Source: Gloeopeniophorella convolvens
Taxonomy: Eukaryota; Basidiomycota; Agaricomycetes; Russulales
DNA: 11,640 nt
Assembly: GCA_022496205.1 (NCBI GenBank)
Contig: WTXD01000353.1
Coordinates: 1-11,640, forward strand
Reading direction: 5' to 3'
The notes under the pieces are model-generated. The model did not search any database, had not been told where the DNA came from, and was given only the letters and a program-made list of their open reading frames with translations. The translations under genes were made by a program, and so were the position numbers. Shown piece after piece: positions 1 to 9,090 of this stretch (position 1 is the stretch's first letter; each line of letters starts with the position of its first letter).

Positions 1-104
1 TTCGGCAAAGAGATGGACGCGCGAGCGCAAAATACAGCCCAAGGATGATGTGATAAAAGAAGCTAGTGTACAATATACAATATGGACAACAGGGGCAAGA
101 ACAT
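1..104 (-). other. 3' flank of histone H3 gene
   Basis: This is the sequence downstream of the H3 stop codon, read on the minus strand. It holds an AT-rich stretch at about 67-85 (TATA/TGTA-like words) that could serve as a fungal polyadenylation efficiency element. No stem-loop of the metazoan histone type is apparent, as expected if the mRNA is polyadenylated. No gene is visible here. Confidence 0.3.
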
Positions 105-682
<578 letters not shown>

Positions 683-765
683 GTGTCAAAGTTGAAGTTG
701 GAAAGTGCGGAATGCGGCGTTGGGAAACAGGGGGAATGTAGAGCACTCGGCAAAGAGGCCAGGGG

Positions 766-773
766 TATATATA
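766..773 (-). promoter_or_regulatory. TATA box, probably for H3
   Basis: The self-complementary TATATATA lies 84 bp upstream of the H3 start codon, a normal distance for a fungal TATA box and leader. Being palindromic it could also act towards H4, but it is about 200 bp from that start. Confidence 0.6.
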
Positions 774-782
774 CGAGCCGCG

Positions 783-798
783 ACGCGTGAGTCACGTG
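783..798. promoter_or_regulatory. Overlapping MCB, AP-1-like and E-box sites
   Basis: Three known fungal factor sites overlap within 16 bp: ACGCGT (783-788, the MluI cell-cycle box bound by MBF at G1/S), TGAGTCA (788-794, a Gcn4/AP-1-type bZIP site) and CACGTG (793-798, a bHLH E-box). A further ACGCGA lies at 815-820. An MCB fits a histone promoter that fires at S-phase onset. Actual binding is inferred. Confidence 0.5.
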
Positions 799-974
799 CA
801 GTAAACGAAGCGCGACGCGACATGATCAACAAGCACAGCCACAGCCGGCCCCTCCGCCCTTAAAATGACCGGCTCTGCCCTTCCGCTGATCCCCACTCCC
901 ACTCGCTGCTTCGTACCTCCCACTCACCAACCACCCTTCCCATCACACAACTCTCCACTTCACACTGTCAAAAA

Positions 975-1386
975 ATGTCTGGACGCGGCAAAGGCGGAAA
1001 GGGTCTCGGCAAGGGTGGTGCCAAGCGTCATCGCAAAATCCTTCGTGATAACATCCAAGGTACGTCGACCTTTGCACTTATTGCCTTTCGCCTCATAACC
1101 GCCTTCAGGTATCACTAAGCCCGCCATTCGCCGTCTCGCACGTCGTGGTGGCGTGAAGCGTATCTCGGGCCTCATCTATGAGGAGACACGCGGTGTTCTC
1201 AAGATCTTCCTTGAGAATGTGAGCATGAATCCTCTGTCCTTCCTTACCTTCATCTCAACCTTCATGCAGGTCATCCGCGACTCCGTAACCTACACTGAGC
1301 ATGCCAAGCGGAAAACAGTCACCGCACTGGATGTCGTTTATGCCCTCAAGCGGTCAGGTCGTACTTTGTATGGTTTCGGTGCTTAG
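975..1386 (+). CDS. H4: Histone H4, three exons
   Basis: Core nucleosome histone and dimer partner of H3. Exons are 975-1059, 1109-1218 and 1270-1386. The introns are 49 nt (GTACGT...CTTCAG, phase 1) and 51 nt (GTGAGC...ATGCAG, phase 0). The spliced product is 103 residues, the exact canonical length, and matches the near-invariant family: [20 protein letters not shown] tail, [20 protein letters not shown], and the end [12 protein letters not shown]. The acetylatable tail lysines 5, 8, 12 and 16 and K20 are all present. The start is fixed by MSGRGK, in a context with AAAA before the ATG. The second intron is a multiple of three and has no stop, so unspliced RNA would stay open through it. It is paired head-to-head with H3. 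Confidence 0.97.
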
Positions 1387-3056
1387 AGTGTATCCTGGTT
1401 TCCGGTCTCTTCTGTATCCTGTACGATTATAATGTGATCTTTTTCAATAACCTCTATCCGGGTGGGCGCGAGGGAGCCGATTGAAAGTGAATGCGTAACC
1501 TTTGTGGGGGAGAAGTTATCTATGATCAAAAGGGGTGCTACATTATGGTAAAGCGTCTACAGGTGCCCACACCACCCACAGCACGAACCTTGCGGTCGTT
1601 TGGTCCATTGTCAGACGAATAATATCAAAGATCTAGGGCACTCGACGATGGCCTACTTATTCATCGCGGAACGAGTATCTTTCGTGGTAGACAACCTCTA
1701 CGAATAATACACAGGCTAGAGAGGGCTAAAGAGTGACCTAGTGGTGGCGGGAACTCGGAAGAACCGGAAAATGCCCAAAGACAAGGATGGCAGAAAATGT
1801 ATGGTGGTCGGTGACAAATTGACGGGCGTAGCGGGTTGGTGATGAGCAGAAGGCGAAAAACGAGGTATAGGCAATCTCTAATGCAGACTATGTGTCCTGG
1901 CCGTTGACAAATTATTCTACCCTACCGTAAGTCGGCGTACTTACTGCCGCATCAGCCTCCGTAATGGTGCTGATAATGGAACGCTTGAAACCATCACAAT
2001 AAGGGGAAATCTAGACGGAGAAGTGCCACGAAGTCTGGTGTATGACGCTAGTAGCAGCCCAAACGTGACGGCCGGATTGCCTAGCTGTTGTGAATAAGCG
2101 AAACGGGGACTGCTGATAGAACCCAAAGGAGCTCGTGCCTAGTCCAGTTATGCGGACCTTGCTATTCCACAGAGTCGGTCCTGAAGACTCGGCAGGCGAG
2201 TGGTACTTATGACATGCGGCCGTGGAGATAAACACTCCGCCAGTTATAAAGCCAGATCTGAGAAACGGATATCCCAGGTAGGGCAGATGACACAACCACG
2301 CACCCCAGGCGCTGTCGAATGACTTAAGTTTCGATGATAGTGGAACCAACAGCCCAAAACTCTAAAGACCCTTTCGAAAACGACGTCTCTACCTGATTCG
2401 CGCGCCTGAGAATCAGTAACATGCCAATCAAATGTACGAGGAACGCGGGTCAATGGCGTCACCGCATTGATGTGCATCGAGGGCAGCGAGGACGACGAGC
2501 TCCATGAACCCTAACCTGGATAGTAGGGTGCCACCATGCAGAGTAAGTGGTTTGCCTGTTCGGGGGATCCCCGCGTCGAATAATCAGATAGATCTGTTGA
2601 CCGTTCAATGTTAATCGCAACGAACACAAGCCCATACGGCGGAGCCGATCAGTCAAACATTGAGCGCGCTTACAGGACGGTCATGCGCGGAGTACACCCG
2701 CATGCTGTGAGAAGGTAGGCGAGATCTGAGCTTCACCAACGCACCGAAGAATAAACACGGGATTCGACATCGCGACGGATGCATCTTTGCATTACCCAAG
2801 CTATTCAGAATTCCGATGGCTTGCCCGCGGTGTCCAGCCGGTCTGGTGACTTTTTGGCGTAGTCGTGTTTTGCAACTAGACGTGCCTCAGGTGCTAGTAG
2901 TTGATCCGATGGAGCATAGCTCGGACGTCGTGCCACAAACTGAGCTCGGGATAGCACATGGCATCAGGCGACTAAAGGAGGCGCCACAAATGCAACCGGA
3001 TTGGTTGTGAAGGGGTCAATTTGCGCAAAGAGGAAGGCGGCGAATCTGTGCTCCCG
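1387..3056. other. Intergenic region with no recognisable gene
   Basis: The first part is the H4 3' flank, with AT-rich words near 1426-1450 that could direct polyadenylation. Beyond that, open frames are short, lack recognisable motifs on either strand and do not join through plausible introns into a known protein. I see no tRNA B-box with matching A-box, no terminal repeats and no transposase or reverse-transcriptase motif. It may be plain spacer, an old decayed element, or a non-coding RNA locus; the sequence alone does not decide. Confidence 0.5.
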
Positions 3057-3230
3057 GTGACTCTGGTCACGGTGGGTGGAACGTGGACTCGTGAAAGAAT
3101 ATGACCTATCAGTGATTGTCACGCATGCATCACGAATCACGTGTTGTCACGAATCGCGCTCGAGCGCTCGCATGTGACATGTGACCGGTGACCAGTGACC
3201 GGTGATCGACCGGCGACGCGCCTCAGTCAC
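3057..3230. promoter_or_regulatory. GTGAC/GTCAC-rich region upstream of NUP85
   Basis: Nine copies of GTGAC or its complement GTCAC occur in about 175 bp, at 3057, 3066, 3118, 3146, 3174, 3181, 3188, 3195 and 3226. Four of them lie in a 7-bp tandem array (3172-3206). The region also has a CACGTG E-box (3138-3143), a direct repeat of CACGAATC (3131-3138 and 3148-3155) and a 12-bp perfect palindrome (3156-3167). It ends 65 bp before the NUP85 start codon, so it is most likely that gene's promoter. The binding factor is unknown. Confidence 0.5.
3172..3206 (+). repeat. Tandem array of 7-bp units (NNGTGAC)
   Basis: Five consecutive 7-mers are present: ATGTGAC, ATGTGAC, CGGTGAC, CAGTGAC and CGGTGAT. 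The core GTGAC recurs with a period of exactly 7 bp and only the first two bases vary, apart from the last base of the fifth unit. Confidence 0.85.
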
Positions 3231-3294
3231 GCTTACCCGCCACCGCCGCCTTGTTCCTCCTCCCTCGCTCCCAAGCGGCTCCCCCACTCCCCCG

Positions 3295-5999
3295 ATGGCG
3301 ACAATACGCTTGTATCCTCCACTGTTTGAAGAGGGGAAGGAGGCAGATTTCCGGAAGTATGGGCGCACTTTGTCGGCCGCGCAGTCGCCGAGAGACAATT
3401 CCGTTGCCGTGTTTGCTTCCAATGCTGTAGGACGAAGCCATCCTCGCGCCTCTGCTGCACCCCTGATCTAAACTGAAGGATGACCACAAGCTTCGACATC
3501 TCCGAGAAAGGCGTACGCCACTCCACAGGACGTATACATTGCGAGTGCAGACAATACACCTTCTTCTGACCGTCGACTGGTGTGTGCTGGTCCACGCGTC
3601 GAACGTGAAAGACAAAGTTCACGTCTGCTTTAAGCTCATAACCGACGCGTCCGTTGTCTTCGCATCACTCCAGAATGTCAGGAATAGCTCCGCGAACAAG
3701 AGTTGCACCTGTTTGTTGTTAATTTGTCTATGGGGTAACGTGGGTGCTAACAACAGCACAAGTCTGCGGGTGACAACGTATCACCCGAAATTACAAAACA
3801 TGCCATGGACTACGTGCAGTGCGTCAAGAGCAGCTGGGCACGGGCGTCCGTGAGTGCACGTATCCACTTCTTCATGGACGCGTTGACCTCCCAAACAGGC
3901 ACCTGTGAACAGAACTAAACCCCTTCAGTACGACGCTAATCACTACCGGATTTTCTACACCTGTCTCTCTCTTTTTGTGGTTCTTTATCTGCCCGATGCA
4001 GGCTTCGATGACGCACCCGTTGGGGAAGAGCTGATGGAATGGCTCAATACTCACTTTATCGAGCCGTCTTCCGAGGAAGGTGATCACTTGAGTTCACAAG
4101 ACAATCCGTGGCAGGACGAAACATTCTGGCCTTACCTCACGAGGTATCTCGTTTTGTTTTTGGTTAGTAATGGAGCCTGACGCTCTGCATAGATCGGTTC
4201 TCCGAGGATTCTCAAAAGCGCCTGTCTTCTTACTGGAGACGCTGTCCCGTCATCCCTCCGAGCACCTTCAGATATCAGCACAGCATCTGAGCCCGTTGTT
4301 GGGCTCGCATCCTCGCATCATCCAGTTCTCTACAGAGCGTGATTACGTCATCGCGTTTCGTCGCTGGAAAGACAAGGTGAAATCGCTTCGCCTGGAGCTT
4401 GATGGCGTCCCAGAAGATGAACGGGAGGATGACTACGAAAATTGGTGGAAGCAAATCAGCAACATAGTGGGGATACTAGAGGGGCGCTCTGAGATTATTC
4501 AAAGCATATGCGTTGACCTCGGTGCCGACTGGAAGGAGGTCTGCGTGGCTTGGAGCATTTTCGTGAATCATCGCCTTCGGAGGCAAGATCTTCCGTAAGC
4601 GCCGTTAATACTCTGGAACTCATGCACTCAACCCCGCACTCCCTTCTTCTCTTCTTAGTGATGTTGTCAACCAGGTCTTAGAAATCATGCCACCTGATCC
4701 GACGGACCCGAGGATATGATTCACGTGGCCTTGTTCCGTGGGGAGGCTATGGAAGCATTGACCCATGCGGCGAAGCTGGATATCTGGTTAGCTGCACACT
4801 GGGCCGACCTCATGGAACCTCTTGACCTCTTGAACGGGCACAACTTTGAAGAGTAAGGGATTTCCTATCTTAATTGCTCAGTGACTCAACTTCGAGGATA
4901 GCTCAGAGATCTCCCTGCGTGACCAGTACATTCTATCATACGCAGACTATCTACACTCTGATCCGGCACTATGGCGCATTACTGTGGCTTACTTGTGTTC
5001 TTGTGGACCCGTCGGCAAGGAACGGGCAGATCAGGTTCTGCTTCGTGTGCCGAACGGCCTGAACTGCGGCTCGCCGTCGGGTGGTGGAACGACCGTAGCG
5101 CCTGGAGAAGTCCCGAGCGCGCTTGAGGTAATCGTCAAGACCTGCCACGAGTATGGTAGAGAATCTGTACGGAGAATGGTCTGCACAGTAGGTCCCAACC
5201 TATGAGTCCTTGGTTTTTCATGTGTATGACAATGCACAGGTTGCAGCTCGTAATTTCTTACAGCGTAAGGAGTATGGCCTGGCCGTCTCCTACGCGACCT
5301 CAGCGGAAGACTGGACCTGGCTAGGTCGGATAGTTGACGCGGTTCTATCCGAGTATATCCGACATGGTCTGCGCACATCGTTTTGTATGCTTTTGCGTAC
5401 TGACACGTTGTTTCAGGACCAGAAACATTTGCTCACTCTGTCGCCGATGTCGCGTCATCTCTACAGGAGTTGAGGCAGCACCCTGGTGCGGATGGTGTAT
5501 TTACCCACCGACTTATGTTTGCGGTCCGCTACGCGGAGTTCCATCAACGGAGGTTGAACGGTGACTCTCAGGAGGCAGCGCTAGACCTCCTTGCGATGTT
5601 CGCGGAGGACCTAGCGCCGAAGGCGTGGTGGGGCGTTCTGCTCTGCGATGCCGTCGAGCTTATTCGATCTGGTGAGTGTTGTTCCCTCAAACTGTCTTGG
5701 AAAGCTTCCCAACGTCTGATACCTATCTCCGCTCGAGCAGACAATACGATGCTCTATTCTTCATCCGGGGCTGTGGAACTGCTCAAGAGACTGGAGGAGG
5801 TGCACCTTCGGCTGCCCAAGGTGCCGGGGATGATTACCTGTCCGTCCTCGTTATGTCGATGAAGGGGGCGAACGAAAGAGAGGCCTTTCTGCGGCTCAAG
5901 TCTGCACGCCTCTCTCTGGCAAAATATTACGCAAAATGCACCATGGTTGCAGGTGGACACGGCATCGCGGGCTCGCGGGTCGAGATTACCGCAGTATAA
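3295..5999 (+). CDS. NUP85: Nucleoporin Nup85 (Y-complex), with two apparent frameshifts
   Basis: Scaffold subunit of the nuclear pore Y-complex. Clear exons: 3929-4143, 4193-4594, 4659-4852, 4902-5187, 5240-5366, 5417-5671, 5741-5999. The first exon is 3295-3426. Less certain pieces are 3529-3579 (DVYIASADNTPSSDRRL), 3635-about 3676 (LITDASVVFASLQ) and about 3757-3849. The model gives about 685 residues, normal for the family. Diagnostic blocks include GEELMEWLNTHFIEP, WPYLTRSVLRGFSK, RRWKDKVKSLRLELD, ADLMEPLDLL, LRDQYILSYADYLHSDPALW, AVSYATSAEDW, HRLMFAVRYAEFHQRRL and LAPKAWWGVLLCDAVELI, which follow human NUP85's alpha-solenoid order. ATG 3295 is the first in-frame ATG. The frame breaks at about 4708-4710 and 5822-5830, each repaired by one added base, so this is either sequencing error or a damaged copy. 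The exon 3/4 junction (3677-3763) is unresolved. Confidence 0.88.
4705..4715 (+). other. Apparent 1-base deletion in NUP85
   Basis: Upstream the frame reads EIMPPDPTD to codon 4705-4707. Taken literally it then reaches TGA at 4717-4719. From 4710 the frame two bases on reads EDMIHVALFRGEAMEAL, which continues the family pattern to the next good donor at 4853. The break falls in CCC followed by GAGG. One added C would restore the reading. Confidence 0.75.
5815..5832 (+). other. Apparent 1-base deletion in NUP85 near the C-terminus
   Basis: The upstream frame reads ELLKRLEEVHLRLPKVPG, then drifts into an unlikely tail ending at TGA 5860-5862. The shifted frame from GAT at about 5830 reads DDYLSVLVMSMKGANEREAF and runs to TAA at 5997-5999, as expected for the helical C-terminus. 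The break coincides with the GGGG run at about 5826-5829. One extra G would restore it. Confidence 0.7.
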
Positions 6000-7029
6000 T
6001 AGATCATCCACCCTACGGGTTGTCCAGTGTGTACAATAACCCTCTAGCTCTCGTCAGAAGTCTAGTCAGTATTCTACAGATCGTTATGGAGAACGTACCC
6101 CCAGGTGGTGACTCAGCGGCAAGCCGAAACTGCCGGTGGATGTTATGTTGGGCTGTAGCTTCCCTCAAGGCTATCGCCACGCTGAAAGCGCCCCGACTGA
6201 GGCAAACAGTGATCGTAAACGCTGACTGCCAGCTCTCCGAGCAAGCCTCGCTGGTATGTTTGCAGCGAAGGCAGTCCCAGCTGAACCGCAGTCATACAGT
6301 ACTCTACAATGACCATACGAACCCGCGGGCATCTCGGATCGCCGGTCCGTGTCGTGGCTACGTTCACTTGACTTGAGCTTGAGGCTTGGTATCTGCCACC
6401 ACCATAGAACTTTCCTCAAACTCAAACCGCCATGTTAGCCCTCCATGAAGTCGTCGACCTTTCCCTTTCGGCGCGCATAACCCACCCCGCCCCTTGAACT
6501 CCATAAGTCCTATTCCTATCTGAGCAGATGTGTCTCCTTTCAAACTGTGTACCATTCTAGCAGCGCAAGCGCCATTCTCATCACTCGCGACATGCATTCC
6601 GTTACAACGCAGAACCTAGCCTGGGACACTTGATGTGCCTGCACAGGTTGGACTGTACTTCTCCGGGAAATCTGCGATGGACTCCCAATTTCTAAGCCAG
6701 TACGCTCCACGTGCATCGTGCGAGTACCTAACTGTGGCGTGCCCCCGCTGGTGGCCCCATCGTCGATGCCCGTCGCTGATGCTTGCGCTGGTGGATCTTA
6801 GGGTTGCGGACTCTGGTGGTTATGTGTCTGATTTTCTTCTTCGGGACCCGCCCGCGCGCTCGTGCTGGCGCCTTCCTCTCCGTTGAGAATGAAACAGATC
6901 CTGCTAAGTTAATCTCTTGTACTGTGTTATGTGCTCCGCACACTGAACCTTCACTGTCCGACATATGGTCATCACTGCCGCGCACGTCTCTGGTTTTCTG
7001 CTGTCTATGTGGCGAGGCAGTATGCCGCG
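6000..7029. other. NUP85 3' flank and intergenic DNA
   Basis: After the NUP85 stop (TAA, then TAG at once) I see no recognisable gene. The longest open frames (plus strand 5936-6376, minus strand 6364-6597) have no family motif, and neither has a supporting TATA box. The stretch 6400-6510 is markedly C/T-rich on the plus strand. A single TTAGGG near 6798 is not a telomere-like array. The last 200 bp probably belong to the promoter of the small gene that follows. Confidence 0.45.
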
Positions 7030-7036
7030 TATAAAT
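7030..7036 (+). promoter_or_regulatory. TATA box of the small cysteine-protein gene
   Basis: TATAAAT lies 124 bp upstream of the ATG at 7154. Between them is a strongly pyrimidine-rich leader (about 7060-7150, with repeated CATTCGC and CTCTGTAT words), a pattern typical of well-expressed fungal genes. Confidence 0.55.
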
Positions 7037-7153
7037 TGTGCGCTGCAGGATGCTGCTTCACCATCATCCGTTCGCACTCTCATTCGCATTCGCCTTCTCA
7101 TCTATTCTTCGCCTCTCGAGCTTCTTACCCTCTGTATCCTCTGTATATCTGCA

Positions 7154-7429
7154 ATGTGCACCATCACCACGACGTACAACGAGCACGCCTGCGGCGCGAC
7201 GGAGTTCTCTGGTCGTTCGCACGTACGCACGGTGCCTTCCGCCTCTGCGCGTCGCGCTAACAGCACCTCTCTGCAGACCGACTGCGGCAGCAACAAGTGC
7301 GCCGGAAGCCGCAACCATGTGGGGCAGCACCCCGGTCAGGCCTGCACGGCCGCCTGCCATAAGACGTACGTGCCTGCCGCTCCTCCCGCCACTGCTGCTG
7401 ACGTCGCGGCGCAGGGTGTTGAAGACTGA
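7154..7429 (+). CDS. Small cysteine-containing hypothetical protein (91 aa)
   Basis: Single-exon frame opening MCTITTTYNEHACG, with cysteines at 2, 13, 44, 49, 64 and 68 (C-x4-C at 44-49, C-x3-C at 64-68). It is Thr/Ser/Ala-rich, with a Pro/Ala-rich stretch at 73-85. It has no signal peptide or membrane segment, so it is probably cytosolic or nuclear. Many basidiomycete genomes encode small proteins opening MC...Y..CG with spaced Cys pairs, thought to bind metal but uncharacterised; the resemblance here is from memory. Support comes from the TATA box at 7030 and the CT-rich leader. The frame also opens upstream to 6965 without an ATG-supported signal, and I chose 7154 because the Met-Cys start fits. 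Just after the stop, another frame encodes DNKQKTNKPCSKGC ending at 7472, two bases off frame +1, so a longer product through a frameshift or missed splice is possible. Confidence 0.5.
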   Translation: MCTITTTYNEHACGATEFSGRSHVRTVPSASARRANSTSLQTDCGSNKCAGSRNHVGQHPGQACTAACHKTYVPAAPPATAADVAAQGVED

Positions 7430-8331
7430 CAATAAGCAGAAGACCAATAAGCCCTGCTCGAAGGGCTGTTGAGCGTGTCGCGCCCATCTGCTTCTGCGTA
7501 CCTTGGACATGCGCCCGCACATGGATAATCCCCTAGATTGTATCGTTTTCGCCTTCGTGTTTCTAACCGTGTATCATATCGTCGCTGTCCACGCTGTATA
7601 ATGACCTAGAATTCTGTTCGTACGACTGTAGCAGCACCCGTCTAGCTTACATTCCATCAATATAAATCGGACTCTTATCATATTGAAGGCCTTGGCATCC
7701 CCCCTCGGGTGTTGCTATGCCAGTGTGCTCTTCTGCGAATGCTAGGAGAGGCGACCGGGACAGTATAGGTGCGAAAGGGGACAGATGTCGGATGGTCTCC
7801 GCACGTTGTGACCATACATGAAACGGCTCTTTCAGCGCGCCGAGTGACGGAGAACGTCGCTCCGCGCCCGCCACGAACTAACACTCGCTTTGGACTCCGC
7901 TCGAGAACGTGTGCGATCAGGGATGGATGTAGCTGTCCAATGGACTGGGTGGCGGACAGACCCGTCCTCACGGGCGTGCTTCTTTGCACTGCATCATGTC
8001 TACAACCGCGCATGCGGGAAAGGTACAGACATGGTGCCGTCGGTGCCGGGCTGCGATCTAGGCCTCGGGATACGTGAAACGACGAGGACGCGGAACTTAT
8101 CCTCGGGAACGTGTGCTCTTCGCAGTAAAAAATATGTCAGACGTCCTGTCATAGGTGCCGAAGGCGAAGCAAGAGACTTCGACGGGTAGATAATCAGGGG
8201 GCACCGGCGGGGTGACGTCCTCCAAACAGATATGCGGCACACGACCATAAGAACGTGTAAGAAAGCACGAGGCTGTCATGGGACACAGCTGATGAGAAGG
8301 GGAGGGGCAGTTAGAGGCTCCGGTAGATTTT
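7430..8331. other. Intergenic region with no recognisable gene
   Basis: Downstream of the small gene, AT-rich words at about 7528-7600 and 7662-7680 could form its 3' end. Several frames of 75-150 codons overlap on both strands, but none shows a domain, a codon pattern like the neighbours, or splice sites joining it to a known protein. No RNA gene was recognised. Confidence 0.45.
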
Positions 8332-8355
8332 CTCTCTTGGCATCCTACAAGAGAG
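8332..8355. repeat. Perfect 8-bp hairpin
   Basis: CTCTCTTG (8332-8339) is followed after 8 nt by its exact complement CAAGAGAG (8348-8355). No run of T follows, so a terminator role is not suggested. The function is unknown. Confidence 0.6.
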
Positions 8356-8406
8356 GAAGGCCAGTTTCAACATAGGATGGCGCTGGCATCGAGGAGGCCG
8401 ATATGA

Positions 8407-8437
8407 GTAGGCGCTCTGGCTAAAGGGGGGCGCCTAC
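8407..8437. repeat. Perfect 8-bp inverted repeat
   Basis: GTAGGCGC (8407-8414) and GCGCCTAC (8430-8437) form exact arms around a 15-nt loop. A related GGGGCGCC recurs at about 8477-8484. The role is unknown. Confidence 0.6.
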
Positions 8438-8631
8438 GAGAAGCTTCGTCAAACGTGGGCCAATGATAGTGAAGGTGGGGCGCCTTGGTAAACTGCGTCG
8501 AAGAACACAGGATGCTCCACATCCGTAGGCCAGAGGCCCTGTCTGTTTGATATGTGTCACCTAGGGGCACTTGGAATGCTCAGTGGGCATGTTACGCGCC
8601 AGATTCACGTCGTTGAAGCGTGGGCTCAATG

Positions 8632-8755
8632 CGGTACAATGCAAAGGGTACTGAGTGGAGGCCTCTAGAATCTCGGCCTTGAGAAACCCGGACAGGGGTC
8701 CCGGACAGAAATTGTACCGTATAAGTATGCTTGCAGATCCAATATCCAAGGCCGA
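8632..8755. repeat. Two interleaved inverted repeats plus a direct repeat
   Basis: Arm A is CGGTACAAT (8632-8640) with exact complement ATTGTACCG (8711-8719). Arm B is TCGGCCTTG (8673-8681) with exact complement CAAGGCCGA (8747-8755). Arm B extends to 13 bp with one mismatch if the AAT flank is included. The order A-B-A'-B' is that of a pseudoknot. Between them CCCGGACAG is directly repeated (8687-8695 and 8700-8708). No gene call fits this stretch. Confidence 0.5.
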
Positions 8756-8879
8756 AATTATAGGTATGTGTTACTTGGGGTTAGAGCGTCACAGCGATTG
8801 CATCACAGGCGGAGGGAGGGTTGTCAAGGCCGCGTACAAGCTGCGCGGTTTCGGAGTACAAAGGCACTCGGAATAGAGA

Positions 8880-9090
8880 ATGCGCATGGACGAGAGAGAC
8901 AAGCGTGGATAGCATCTGACAGTTCCAAAGGCAGCGGTGGTTGAGAACGAAGGGCGGAGAGCGGCGGGGGCGGCTGACAAGCGCGCACAGCAACGGAGCG
9001 CTGCAGGCGGCAGCAGCGCCCGCCAGCCCTTGGCTACCACCGCGATCCGATCCTGCACGCCGCTCCGACGCGTGCTCTCTTCCGCCCACC
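8880..9090 (+). promoter_or_regulatory. Upstream region and probable 5' UTR of RGD1
   Basis: GC-rich sequence directly before the RGD1 start. It holds a 7-bp hairpin (GCGCTGC 8998-9004, GCAGCGC 9013-9019), an MCB-type ACGCGT at 9068-9073, and a C/T-rich run into the start context CCCACC before ATG. No clear TATA box is seen. The transcription start is not determinable. Confidence 0.4.

Larger units (their letters stand above)
683..974. promoter_or_regulatory. Shared divergent H3/H4 promoter
   Basis: This 292-bp intergenic region separates the start codons of the divergent H3 and H4 genes, an arrangement common in fungi for co-regulated histone pairs. It holds a TATA box for H3, a composite of cell-cycle and bZIP/bHLH-type sites near its centre (783-798), and a second MCB-like ACGCGA at 815-820. 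The H4-proximal part (about 880-960) is C/T-rich, typical of a fungal 5' leader. A weak TTAAAA at 860-865 is the best candidate core element for H4. Function is inferred from motifs only. Confidence 0.7.

Noticed and set aside
1941..2656. Several overlapping minus-strand frames in the histone-NUP85 gap
   Set aside because: They do not share a frame, have no plausible introns joining them and show no domain.
2755..2785. Possible tRNA B-box (GATTCGAC)
   Set aside because: There is no matching A-box or cloverleaf stems around it.
3905..3928. A 24-nt intron joining TSQTGT to YDANHYRIF in NUP85
   Set aside because: It is too short to splice. The 79-nt GTGAGT...TTCAG intron at 3850-3928 keeps frame and has consensus sites.
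4675..4712. A 38-nt intron (GTCTTA...CCCGAG) to explain the NUP85 frame break
   Set aside because: It is too short for this gene's introns (49 nt and up), has a poor donor, and would remove the family-like LEIMPPDPTD. A missing base is simpler.
5936..6376. 146-codon plus-strand frame after NUP85
   Set aside because: It starts inside the last NUP85 exon in another frame. It has no recognisable motif and no supporting splice or promoter signal.
6364..6597. 77-codon minus-strand frame with ATG start
   Set aside because: It is open but short, with no family resemblance, promoter element or homologous look, so it cannot be told from chance.
6794..6802. TTAGGG telomere-like word
   Set aside because: A single copy with no tandem array is expected by chance.
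7064..7522. 152-residue minus-strand frame
   Set aside because: It overlaps the better supported small plus-strand gene and its CT-rich leader. Its Arg/Ala richness follows from the complement of that sequence.
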